From: Fabrea salina
Taxonomy: Eukaryota; Ciliophora; Heterotrichea; Heterotrichida; Fabreidae
Length of the DNA: 64,000 nucleotides
Direction: 5' to 3'
Assembly: GCA_022984795.1 (NCBI GenBank)
Contig: JALIHJ010000016.1
Span: 245,199 to 309,198, forward strand
Each line of letters opens with the position of its first letter. The first letter of the stretch is position 1. Positions 26,482-34,263 of the stretch are shown one piece after another. Both the position numbers and the translations under genes were made by a program. The notes under the pieces were generated by a model. It was not told the DNA's origin. It did no database searches and saw only the letters and a list, made by a program, of their open reading frames with translations.

Positions 26482-26913
26482 TTACACTGAGTACTGGGTG
26501 AAACTTATGGTGAAAAGTGTTACTACTAACAAGTAACTAACTCCAAAAAAGACCCTTAAAAAAGTCAAGCAGCAAGAACTCTCAGCCTTGTCAATTGAGT
26601 AAAAAGGGTCAAACATCTTTTTAAACCCCGACCTCATCTCAAATATGTTGGGCAGCACCCAAAATTCGTACCCAGCAACTAATAAAAGTGAGTAAATCAA
26701 GTACCTTGCAATGTTGAACAGAATCAGCCAGTCTAGTAACCGAATGAAAAACTCCAAAAAACACCAAACTGATAAAACCCCTGCAACTACTTTTAGCAAA
26801 AACAAAAACCACTCTTCAACTTTGCTGCTAGGGTGAAAAGGACCCTCTTCAGTGTCTTCCTTGTAAATCTGAGGTGGAATGTTTACGTGCTGCTTAATCA
26901 CTAGTTTCCCCAT
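26482..26913 (-). CDS. Small multi-pass membrane protein, family not recognised
   Basis: This encodes 143 residues. After a soluble N-terminus of about 32 residues there are two or three hydrophobic stretches between ~35 and 90 (FLFLLKVVAGVLSVWCFLEF, IARYLIYSLLLVAGYEFWVL). A cytosol-like loop follows (EMRSGFKKMFDPFYSIDKAES), then a final helix (LRVFFGVSYLLVVTLFTI). No signal peptide. The A/T-rich start context (AACTAAAATGG on the minus strand) and tight spacing to ECH1 (11 bases) support a real gene. Confidence 0.75.
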   Translation of the reverse strand: MGKLVIKQHVNIPPQIYKEDTEEGPFHPSSKVEEWFLFLLKVVAGVLSVWCFLEFFIRLLDWLILFNIARYLIYSLLLVAGYEFWVLPNIFEMRSGFKKMFDPFYSIDKAESSCCLTFLRVFFGVSYLLVVTLFTISFTQYSV

Positions 26914-26924
26914 TTTAGTTATAC

Positions 26925-27737
26925 TTAAAGTTTAGGAAAGTTCGGTTTTTTCTTCTGGAGCCTAGACACAATGGCTTCTACAAGGTCAGGTGCTTGAGTA
27001 GCCCAAGAGTTCCAGTTAGCAATAAACTCCATTCCTTCCTTCACCGAGTGGTCTCTTCCGTGGACCAAGCTTCTCTTGCATCCAAGTATAGCCACCGGAC
27101 TTTTCTCAGCTATGGTTTCAGCTAGTTGCAGCGAAGCTTCCATGAGCTCCGAACTCGACTCGAAACTTCTCGAAAGAAGTCCTTGCTGCATGGCTTCCTG
27201 AACTCCAAAGTCCCTTCCAGTGTAGGCTAGTTCCCTTACCCAAGAGTCACTCTTCACTACTTTGGGCAGTCTTTGCAGAGTTCCTAAATCTGCAGTTAAG
27301 CCTATAAACACTTCTTTGATGGAAAACACAGAGTCTTTAGAGGCGTACCTTATGTCGCAAGCAGACACTATGTCTACTCCAGCTCCTAAGCAGTAGCCAC
27401 TCACAGCTGCAATCACAGGCTTTCCGCAGTCCTCAATTGCGTTTACAGAGTTTTGCAGGTCTTTGATCTTAGAATAGGCGTTGATAGCAATTCTAGCAGG
27501 GTCAGGACCCATGTTCTGACCTAGACTTTGGAAGTCATTTAAGTCGATGCCAGCTGTAAAGGCCTTGCCTTTGCCTGCAAGCACTATGACTCTTACGTCC
27601 TTGTCTTTTTCAAGAGTTTCAAAGGCTTCTTTGATTTCGTCAAACATTTTGAAGCTCACAGCGTTTAGTTTTTTGGGTCTGTTGAGCCAAACCACTGCAA
27701 CTCCAGGCTTGGGCTTTTCTATCACTAAGTTTTCCAT
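26925..27737 (-). CDS. ECH1: Delta(3,5)-delta(2,4)-dienoyl-CoA isomerase (ECH1-type crotonase)
   Basis: This encodes 270 residues from ATG 27737 (MENLVIEKPKPGVAVVW); the frame is open to 27908 but the extra stretch overlaps LAMTOR2 and matches no crotonase. The ECH1 hallmark CDIRYASKDSVFSIKEVFIGLTADLGTLQRLPKVV is present in pieces, with the oxyanion-hole region KAFTAGIDLNDF and VSGYCLGAGVD, and the acidic active-site residues in KEVFIGL and TADLG. ECH1 moves double bonds during beta-oxidation of odd-position unsaturated fatty acids in mitochondria or peroxisomes. The C-terminus PKL is only a poor PTS1 match. Confidence 0.9.
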   Translation of the reverse strand: MENLVIEKPKPGVAVVWLNRPKKLNAVSFKMFDEIKEAFETLEKDKDVRVIVLAGKGKAFTAGIDLNDFQSLGQNMGPDPARIAINAYSKIKDLQNSVNAIEDCGKPVIAAVSGYCLGAGVDIVSACDIRYASKDSVFSIKEVFIGLTADLGTLQRLPKVVKSDSWVRELAYTGRDFGVQEAMQQGLLSRSFESSSELMEASLQLAETIAEKSPVAILGCKRSLVHGRDHSVKEGMEFIANWNSWATQAPDLVEAIVSRLQKKKPNFPKL

Positions 27738-27741
27738 TTTT
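27738..27741. promoter_or_regulatory. 4-bp spacer between divergent ECH1 and LAMTOR2 start codons
   Basis: The ATG of ECH1 (minus, 27735-27737) and that of LAMTOR2 (plus, 27742-27744) are separated by TTTT. Both starts are supported by protein homology. The two transcripts must either be leaderless or overlap antisense. Confidence 0.75.
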
Positions 27742-28149
27742 ATGCTGAACGCCAAAGCACTCGCCCAGACCTTCCAAAATGCCCTTTCAGAAGGAGTAGA
27801 CAACCTATTGTAAGCAACAATTAGTTTGGTGAACAAAGAAGGGTACTTGCTCGCATGTGCAAAAGAGCCCCAAGACTCCACCACCACAGGAGCCCTGATT
27901 TCTACCATTTGGTGCGACTACGAAGCCAATGGACCTGTAAGTGATCCCGAAAACCAACTTGAAGGTGACGAAATGAACATGATGATTCTGCAGGGCGAGC
28001 AGGGGAAAATCGTAGTGGGGCCTATAGGCATGCTGTGTTTGTGTGTACAAGGAGTCACGCACTTAGGAAGACTTGTTGAAACTTTTAAAAAAGTCCACTC
28101 TATTTTGGAACCTTCGTTGATCAGTATTGTTGGAGAAGCTAACGCTTAA
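27742..28149 (+). CDS. LAMTOR2: LAMTOR2/p14 Ragulator subunit (roadblock fold), one 15-nt intron
   Basis: Exons are 27742-27809 and 27825-28149, giving 130 residues. The start MLNAKALAQTFQNA mirrors the MLRPKAL-type start of LAMTOR2. Splicing gives DNLFLVNKEGYLLA, aligned with the family's first strands, and the rest follows the roadblock/LC7 fold (ISTIWCDYEANGP, NMMILQGEQGKIVVGPIG, MLCLCVQ). LAMTOR2 with LAMTOR3 holds Rag GTPases on lysosomes for mTORC1 signalling. The length is nearly that of the human protein. Unspliced, the frame stops after 22 codons. Confidence 0.88.
27810..27824 (+). other. 15-nt spliceosomal intron (LAMTOR2)
   Basis: GTAAGCAACAATTAG with A at position 10. Its second base begins the in-frame stop TAA; removal joins the first helix to the first strands of the roadblock fold. 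Phase 2. Confidence 0.92.
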
Positions 28150-28154
28150 TTAAG

Positions 28155-28733
28155 TTATTTACACAAACTGTTTATAACAGCAAGTTGCTTCACAAAGCTT
28201 TTTTGCAACTTAGACTTCATTTGATCAGGCATGCTGCTGTTGGGGTCGTAGTCTACTAAGTAAGTGACTTGACATTCACTGCCTAAAGGCACAACTTGGA
28301 ACCCAGCAAGGTTAAGGCTAGCTCGGATATAGCCTGGGAACTGTTCTAGGACTCCCTGGACGCTTCTATCTACAATGTAAGCAACTCCGTCTTCTTTCCA
28401 CTCAAGTTCAACAAAAACAACATCCCTTTTTTCAACAGGCCACTTGCAGGCAAACTTTGCGTGAACTAGTTTTGAAGACTCCTGGGTGTCCAACACTTTT
28501 AGCTCTTCTAAAGGTCCCCTCCACCTATCCACTTTAGGGTCTGACAAAACACTAAACGCTGTTTCTGCCGGGCATGAAAATCTAGTTTGGGCTTTGGCAA
28601 TGTGGTAGTTGTAAGGTCCTGGCATCTCGTAAATGCACAAGTTACTGTGCATCTGAACTAAGTGCCAGTTCTGGGAGTTGACTCTTTCTTTGAAGCGGTC
28701 AACTAAAGATTTGGTTTGTTCGTACCAAGCCAT
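28155..28733 (-). CDS. START-domain lipid-transfer-like protein
   Basis: This encodes 192 residues that form essentially one START domain. The N-terminal helix is followed by WHLVQMHSNLCIYEM, AKAQTRFSCPAETAFSVLSDPKVDRWRG (helix plus the D..xxW of START), VEKRDVVFVELEWKEDG, VRAS-like GYIRASLNLAGFQVVPLG and the C-terminal lid helix (MPDQMKSKLQKSFVKQLAVI). These domains bind sterols, phospholipids or ceramide. There is no membrane or signal segment, so it is a cytosolic lipid carrier at most. The ligand is unknown. Convergent stop spacing to LAMTOR2 is 5 bases. Confidence 0.85.
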   Translation of the reverse strand: MAWYEQTKSLVDRFKERVNSQNWHLVQMHSNLCIYEMPGPYNYHIAKAQTRFSCPAETAFSVLSDPKVDRWRGPLEELKVLDTQESSKLVHAKFACKWPVEKRDVVFVELEWKEDGVAYIVDRSVQGVLEQFPGYIRASLNLAGFQVVPLGSECQVTYLVDYDPNSSMPDQMKSKLQKSFVKQLAVINSLCK

Positions 28734-28744
28734 TTCTATTAAGT

Positions 28745-29986
28745 TTATAACTTAGGACCCACAATCCTAGCAATTTCTCGGCACATAGCTTTGATGTCAT
28801 CCACAGGAACGTCTTTGTGTATGGGCAAGTAAACTAGCTTTTGGAACATCTCTTCGACGTTGCTGGGTTCTTTAAAAGAACTTCCTTCAGGTGCTTTGAC
28901 TCTGTCTAGTTGGGACACTCCTCTAAAAGCGTCAATGCCTTTTGAGTTGAGTTCGTCATACACCTTAGAAGTGTTTTCAGCCACAATGGGGTAAAGCCAG
29001 TAGTTCCTTGGTTTGTGGGCACTCCCAGGAACTATCACTCCCGCTTTCTGGAGAACTTCAGTTCCTGCTTCGACTTTCTGCATGCCTCTAGTAAACAATT
29101 CTTCGTCAAAGTACTTAAGCCGTCTGTACAAGAAACTCAAAAGAGGAGCGCAAGGCTGGAACTTGTACATATCAAGTGACCTGCCTGGAGGAAAGCCCCT
29201 CATAAGTCCTACTACTTTTTTCTTGTAGTCTATTTTAAGTTTCCCAGAAGTAACTCTAATGAGCTTGTTGCTCCACCTAGTGTTAAGTGCCAGAATCCCT
29301 ATTGAGTACTTCAGTACCTTCTTCAAGTAAACTGATTTGCGCTGAGTAGGGTAGTTGGAATGGGTGTGTTTCATTTTGCCCAGTAAGTTTTCATTCCCTC
29401 TTACAACCACAACTCCTCCTCCAAAAGCAGTCGCGTGCTTGATAGGTCCAAAGCTGAAAAAAGTCACGTCAGCTGAGGGATCTCCTTTGTAGTTAGGACC
29501 TGCAAATCCCTCAGCACAGTCTTCTACCAAGAGAAGGTTGTGCTTAGAAGTTACTTTGGCAATGTTTGCAAGGTCGTAAGTCACTCCGTACACAAAAGAA
29601 ATAAGAACTGCTTTAGTTCTGGAAGTGATGGCTTCTTCAATTCTTTCAGGAGTAGTAGCTAAAGTGTCCACATCAAGGTCAACCGGCACAGGTACCAAAC
29701 CGTGCATCCTTGTGATTCTGAGCATCTCAGGTATGTTGATGGCACTCATGATTACTTCTGAGCCTGCCGGGAGGTCCAAGCAGTCCAGAAACAAGTTGTA
29801 AGCTGTTCTGACACTTATTGTGACAATGGCATTATCTTTGGAACTAAAGTAATTCGCAATCCTGAAGGCCAGTTCTTTGGGGTTTTCTTTGGTGTAAATT
29901 GCTCTTCTTAGTGCCCTGATCCACTCGGACCAGTTGCAGTCAATGTTCAAGCAAGCGTAGGGACTTATTTTTGCAGAGGTTTGCAT
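28745..29986 (-). CDS. DegT/DnrJ/EryC1/StrS-family PLP aminotransferase
   Basis: This encodes 413 residues. Fold type I PLP features are visible: SVRTAYNLFLDCLDLPAGSEVIMSA at the start, VLISFVYGVTYDL, then LLLVEDCAEGFAGP with the cofactor-ring Asp, and VTFFSFGPIKHATAFGGG with the Lys expected to hold PLP. The family transaminates nucleotide-linked keto-sugars in bacterial glycan and antibiotic pathways; in protists it is less common. No sugar-nucleotide partner lies near. The C-terminal region is normal (RNYWLYPIVAENTSKVYDELNSKGID). Confidence 0.85.
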   Translation of the reverse strand: MQTSAKISPYACLNIDCNWSEWIRALRRAIYTKENPKELAFRIANYFSSKDNAIVTISVRTAYNLFLDCLDLPAGSEVIMSAINIPEMLRITRMHGLVPVPVDLDVDTLATTPERIEEAITSRTKAVLISFVYGVTYDLANIAKVTSKHNLLLVEDCAEGFAGPNYKGDPSADVTFFSFGPIKHATAFGGGVVVVRGNENLLGKMKHTHSNYPTQRKSVYLKKVLKYSIGILALNTRWSNKLIRVTSGKLKIDYKKKVVGLMRGFPPGRSLDMYKFQPCAPLLSFLYRRLKYFDEELFTRGMQKVEAGTEVLQKAGVIVPGSAHKPRNYWLYPIVAENTSKVYDELNSKGIDAFRGVSQLDRVKAPEGSSFKEPSNVEEMFQKLVYLPIHKDVPVDDIKAMCREIARIVGPKL

Positions 29987-30077
29987 TTAAGTTATATTTA
30001 ATGCTTTCCATTAAACAGTTTCTGGCAGCACTAAACCAAAGTAACTTGAATTTGTTCAAGATTCAGTAAAAAGTAAA

Positions 30078-30260
30078 ATGGAATTCCAAAGAAGAAGAGG
30101 TAAAAGAACTAACACCGTTTCTGGAGTCAAGAACTTAGAGAGTTTGCTGAATCCAGCAAAAGCCAAAGACCCTTCTCAGTCTCGAAACCACGAGAAGAGA
30201 GCCTGCTCTTTCTTTTTTTCCGATCCACCTACTCAGGACGACCAGGATCCTACTCAATAA
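30078..30260 (+). CDS. Small basic/polar protein, 60 residues
   Basis: An ATG with A-rich context (AAGTAAAATGG) opens 60 codons ending in TAA. The composition is polar and charged (RRRGKRTNTV, SQSRNHEKRACSFFFSDPP) with no recognised domain. It lies alone in a gap of about 370 bases between the aminotransferase and the next plus-strand gene; gap length and start context favour a real small gene, but chance cannot be excluded. Confidence 0.45.
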   Translation: MEFQRRRGKRTNTVSGVKNLESLLNPAKAKDPSQSRNHEKRACSFFFSDPPTQDDQDPTQ

Positions 30261-30356
30261 CCTAAAATTAACTATTGGTCTATAAAGTTTATTTCTTGAA
30301 TACTCACAATTAAGCCAACTGTTTACAAAGTAGCTCTCGATTCATCGATTAATAAA

Positions 30357-30965
30357 ATGCAAAACTCTTCCAAAGAATTTTTGTCAGGGATCGTTGAAAA
30401 GTGCTGGAAGGGAGAAGAAATTGCCTCTGAAGAAATAGAAGCCTTCAAAAAAACCATAGAAGACCACGAAGCCAAAAAAACCTGGGTCGAACTCCTAAAC
30501 AAAAAGCGAAGCTGCGGGGCCTTTCAGATTGCAGAGACCAACTTTAATAAGGTAGGCGAACTAATGAACATAGTACTGAGCTGCATTGAAGAACAAGAAG
30601 ACCTCCGTCTAGCTAGACAATGCATTATTTACTCCCAAACTTTCCACAACAAAGACCAAGAGTACCTCCAAGGACTAGTAGAAACCCATCCTTTGTGGCA
30701 GCACGTAAGCGTTTGGGAAGAACTAGTGATGTTGTCTATTGCTCAGGAACTCGAAGCCTACATGCAATACTCTTTTTCTCCGGAGTTCGACACTCCACAA
30801 GACTTAAGTTGCAAAATACGCAGCATCGTTGTTTCGCAACTCATGAACTACGCCCACATCATGGAAAGTTTTTGCCTGCCCAAGGACAAAGTGTCTGAAA
30901 TGCTCAAGAAAATTGCAGACGACTTTAGAGTTACTGAAGAAGTTGAGTCTTTGTTCCAGGAGTAA
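30357..30965 (+). CDS. SBF2/KIAA0513-like helical-domain protein
   Basis: This encodes 202 all-helical residues. The segment RSCGAFQIAETNFNKVGELMNIVL, then ARQCIIYSQTFHN, EYLQGLVETHPLWQHVSVWEEL resembles the domain Pfam calls SBF2 (found in KIAA0513 and MTMR5/13 relatives): Cys-Gly near the front, M/I-x-S-x-T-F, and H-x-(I/L)W...WE. The function of that domain is unclear; some members relate to vesicle traffic. The family call comes from pattern memory. The gene starts after GATTAATAAAATG. Confidence 0.55.
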   Translation: MQNSSKEFLSGIVEKCWKGEEIASEEIEAFKKTIEDHEAKKTWVELLNKKRSCGAFQIAETNFNKVGELMNIVLSCIEEQEDLRLARQCIIYSQTFHNKDQEYLQGLVETHPLWQHVSVWEELVMLSIAQELEAYMQYSFSPEFDTPQDLSCKIRSIVVSQLMNYAHIMESFCLPKDKVSEMLKKIADDFRVTEEVESLFQE

Positions 30966-31001
30966 CTGTAGTATGTGCAACTATATTTAAATAACTCTAA
31001 T

Positions 31002-31472
31002 ATGATAGGAGACGAAGACCAGTACAGAGAAGTCTACAGAATGGCTTTGCTTCAGTTCCCCCAAAAATCAACTGAACTCGAAGTAGCTTCTTTAGCTAAG
31101 TTCGTAGTGGATATGCAAAGGGACTTAGTTCGTGCAGACTCCCAAGAATCTCTAGAACGGTTGGAACACACCCTAATTAAGGCTTTTGAAAAGTATTCAG
31201 GACGCAGAACACACATCAGCGAGGACGAGTTCGTAGAAAGTATGCTCCAGGTTGATAGAAGGGCTCCACTTAACCACTACAACAAGTTTTTAGAAAGGAC
31301 CTTCCAGAGCTACCAGGTATCAGGAGTGCTACCCTTCGAAACCTATGTTTGGGTTCTGAAGGAGTCACTTAAGATTCCAGTGGACGAAGAAATGAAGTTG
31401 GGACTGCACGAAAAACTAGGCGACTACGTAGACCTCCAGACCTTTTTGAAACTCAGCGGAATAAATGAATAA
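31002..31472 (+). CDS. Helical EF-hand-like protein
   Basis: This encodes 156 residues from ATG 31002 (MIGDEDQYREV); an in-frame GTG nine codons upstream is not preferred. The body is helical, with helix-loop-helix pairs such as FEKYSGRRTHISEDEFVESM that look like EF-hands lacking standard Ca2+ ligands. No close family was recognised. The stop TAA is just two bases before the next ATG on the same strand. Confidence 0.7.
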   Translation: MIGDEDQYREVYRMALLQFPQKSTELEVASLAKFVVDMQRDLVRADSQESLERLEHTLIKAFEKYSGRRTHISEDEFVESMLQVDRRAPLNHYNKFLERTFQSYQVSGVLPFETYVWVLKESLKIPVDEEMKLGLHEKLGDYVDLQTFLKLSGINE

Positions 31473-31474
31473 AT

Positions 31475-32839
31475 ATGAAAGAGTCCAAAACTCTGCGCAG
31501 AAAAGCACAACAACCAATCCAGACTCCCCCGCCTCCCCTTCAAAAGTTCGCTTCAACTCCTGAGGAACTTGAGAAGTTCAGGGCACTTTACAGACAGTAC
31601 CAAGCTTTGTTCCAGTCTTCAGAGTCCTGGACCAAAAGCAAACCCCCACCGTTAGAGATCCAGTCTGGAGACTTAAAAGCCCCAACTAACTACATTCTTG
31701 AAGAGGCCGAACAAGAAGTAGCCAAAGCGGGACTTGACCAAGAGTCCCAGCGCTACCAAGCTATGCTCCAAAAAACACTTGAAGCGCTTCACAACAAGCA
31801 AGTAGAAGATCAAGTAGCTCAACTACGACACCAACTATTTGAACTGCAAGCTACCAAACACAAAATGCACCAGCAAAACCAACTCTTAAACAAAAAACTT
31901 GAAGGCGTGGAGCTCCAAAAAGAACAACAAAGTGACATGTCTAAAGAAATCAACAGACTGTTGGAACTCAAAGAAACCAAAAACCAAGAACTTGAAGAAG
32001 CACTCCAAGAAAGAGACTCAATGCACGGAAGCATAAACACTCTGCACAGCCAACTAGAACAACTAAACAATAACTTTGCAAAAAAGGAATTTAAGTTAAA
32101 CCAACAAGTAGAGTCTCTGAACAAAAGACTCAAAATGTCAGAAGAAGAACGCAGCCTAAACATAAAGACCCAAAAACAAGACCTTCTGCAGAAACAAACT
32201 TTTCTGCAAGAACAAAAAGAAAACATCCTCAGTCACTGGGAACTTGAAAACTCCGAACTCAAGGGCTTGTATGACCAAGTAGAAGCAAAAAACAACCTTG
32301 TCCGCCAAGAAATCAAAAAACTCAACGAAAGGAAAGCCAAACTTTTAGAAGAAAAAAACTTGCTTAAGCAAGAAAAACTAAGCTACCAAGGAGAACTCCA
32401 AATGCTCAAAGACAACCAAGCCACTCTTTCCCTTCAGGCGTCTTATGTACAGCCTTTCTGGAATGAAGAACTAGCTTCTAAACTAGACTCAGTCCTCAAA
32501 GAAGCCTCAAGCACCCTTTTAGAAGTACTTCAAGGAAACAACCCTCAACCCTCCCAACTCAACTTGCCTTGCAAGGATTTGCAGGACCTTAAGTCAGTGC
32601 TGCTCAAAATGAAAACTAAACAGGACAAAAGAGTCAATGTCCTCGAAAGCAACTGCAGAAGACAGATAGAACTACTTCAAGAACGACTGGAAAAAAACGA
32701 CCAGACCTTCATAAACACTTCCAACAGTTCTACTATCACTGACAGACTCACCAGCATTAAAAGCAAGTTATTCAAAAACACTTCTAAACTAAGGACTTCC
32801 AAGCTAAACATTTCAGAAGTCATTAAGTTCCATAATTAA
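31475..32839 (+). CDS. Coiled-coil protein, 454 residues
   Basis: After a Pro-rich N-terminus (QQPIQTPPPPLQKF) most of residues ~75-310 is continuous coiled coil (LRHQLFELQATKHKMHQQNQ, LNKRLKMSEEERSLN). A second helical segment follows ~330-420. Taxilin or centrosomal proteins look similar, but no signature decides. The ATG is only two bases after the stop of the preceding gene (TAA-AT-ATG), and the stop is two bases from the convergent gene. Confidence 0.8.
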   Translation: MKESKTLRRKAQQPIQTPPPPLQKFASTPEELEKFRALYRQYQALFQSSESWTKSKPPPLEIQSGDLKAPTNYILEEAEQEVAKAGLDQESQRYQAMLQKTLEALHNKQVEDQVAQLRHQLFELQATKHKMHQQNQLLNKKLEGVELQKEQQSDMSKEINRLLELKETKNQELEEALQERDSMHGSINTLHSQLEQLNNNFAKKEFKLNQQVESLNKRLKMSEEERSLNIKTQKQDLLQKQTFLQEQKENILSHWELENSELKGLYDQVEAKNNLVRQEIKKLNERKAKLLEEKNLLKQEKLSYQGELQMLKDNQATLSLQASYVQPFWNEELASKLDSVLKEASSTLLEVLQGNNPQPSQLNLPCKDLQDLKSVLLKMKTKQDKRVNVLESNCRRQIELLQERLEKNDQTFINTSNSSTITDRLTSIKSKLFKNTSKLRTSKLNISEVIKFHN

Positions 32840-32841
32840 CA

Positions 32842-34251
32842 CTATAAAGGAGGCAAGTCTAAAAGGTTAGGAATGGGACTTCGGGAACTGCTTTCTTCGA
32901 AGTTGAGGAGTTTGGGTTTAGGAGTGTACAACTCGGGAGTGTTTCTTTTGGACTTAATTCTTTTGGGGTTGGTAGCTTTTCTGAAGTCTTTGGGTTCAGA
33001 GAGTTTGCTGTTAGTTACCCACTTCAGCAAAGAAGTAAAGTTATTGTACATGTCCATTTTCTCCCTCACAGTCCTTACTTTGGAGTCGAACTCCTTTATT
33101 TCAGCTTTTAAGTTCACAGCAGTGAGGTACACGTGGGCTTCTAGTTGTTTCTGGAACTTAACTAGGCTTCCTTCAAGTGACTTGGTTTGTTCGGTGGTTG
33201 CAGAGTGCTTAGTGATCCAAGACACTGCAGTTTTGTCAGCCTTGGAATCGATGTCCTCCTTCAAGGTTTCAACTGACCTGTACAAGTTGTAGAATTTGTT
33301 CAGTTCTACTCTGAACAAGTTATACTCTGAGTAGAAGTTTTGTATTTCTTTTTCAAAACGCTTGATTTCTCGGTCAAGTTCTTCGTTAGAGTTTTCCATG
33401 CCCTTGAGTTTGTTCCAAACGTTTTCGGAAAAAGACTCGAAAAAGGAGTACTTTAAATAAGTTTTTAAAGAAGACTGGAGTTCTGTAACGTCATCTTTGG
33501 AAGCTTTGTCCGTTATGAGTTCGTCGAACCTTTCAAGTACTTCTGAGAACTTTTTGGCTTTGGAAAACAAGTTAGAAACTCTGTCACTTTCATCTTTGAG
33601 TCTCTCTGTTAGGTTGTTTTTAACTTTCAGAAATTCTGAGTTGCCTACTTTTTCGTTAACTTCGTTTTGGAGTTTTTGGAAGTTCTTTCGGCTAGTTTTG
33701 GAGCTGATTTTAGATAGTGCTTCTTTCATTTGTTTGGCTTGGTGGTCCTTTAACCTTTCAAGTTTGTTTTCAACTGTTGAAATGTAGTTTTTTACCTCAG
33801 AGATGACCGAAGGCAATTCTGAAAGGTAGTTTTGGGGGATCTTTTGCAACTTCTCCTCAAATTCTCTTTGGACTTCTTCTTTAAGGCCACTTAGTGACTC
33901 AGTCTGTATGCTTTTGATTTCAGTTTGTAGGTTTGAAATCTGCTCATCAAGGTTGTGGACTTCGTCCTGACTAGCACAGAACTCCAGTTGGTTTTGGAAA
34001 CTGAGGAAAAGTTCCAAGGACACTTTGGAGTTTAGTTTGTCAATGATTTTTTCTAGTTCTTGTCTAGTGGCTGCTAGTGAAAGGCTTTCTCTGATTTCTT
34101 CACACTTGTCGTTCAACTCACCTATTTTGGTTTCCAAGCTGTTGAACTTTCTCTGAGTTTCTTGTTGGTCCAGTTTAATCACAGTAATCTCCTGCATCAC
34201 CTTTTTGAATTCATTTTCTAGTTGAGGTGCTATGGAACCTTCGTTCTTCAT
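32842..34251 (-). CDS. Coiled-coil protein, 469 residues
   Basis: It is almost entirely coiled coil from residue 15 to 400, with regular heptads (MQEITVIKLDQQETQRKFNS, LNDKCEEIRESL, DELITDKASKDDVTELQSSL), followed by a basic, Ser/Pro-rich tail. D/S-KADKxAV-like phrases (IDSKADKTAVSW) recall cortical/axonemal proteins of protists. It ends with TAG, one of few non-TAA stops in the window. No function can be assigned. Confidence 0.8.
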   Translation of the reverse strand: MKNEGSIAPQLENEFKKVMQEITVIKLDQQETQRKFNSLETKIGELNDKCEEIRESLSLAATRQELEKIIDKLNSKVSLELFLSFQNQLEFCASQDEVHNLDEQISNLQTEIKSIQTESLSGLKEEVQREFEEKLQKIPQNYLSELPSVISEVKNYISTVENKLERLKDHQAKQMKEALSKISSKTSRKNFQKLQNEVNEKVGNSEFLKVKNNLTERLKDESDRVSNLFSKAKKFSEVLERFDELITDKASKDDVTELQSSLKTYLKYSFFESFSENVWNKLKGMENSNEELDREIKRFEKEIQNFYSEYNLFRVELNKFYNLYRSVETLKEDIDSKADKTAVSWITKHSATTEQTKSLEGSLVKFQKQLEAHVYLTAVNLKAEIKEFDSKVRTVREKMDMYNNFTSLLKWVTNSKLSEPKDFRKATNPKRIKSKRNTPELYTPKPKLLNFEESSSRSPIPNLLDLPPL

Positions 34252-34263
34252 TACTTAAGATTA

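Noticed and set aside
27738-27908. N-terminal extension of ECH1 by 57 codons over the LAMTOR2 gene
   Set aside because: The extra sequence is antisense to LAMTOR2 coding sequence and matches no crotonase; MENLVIEK is the natural start.
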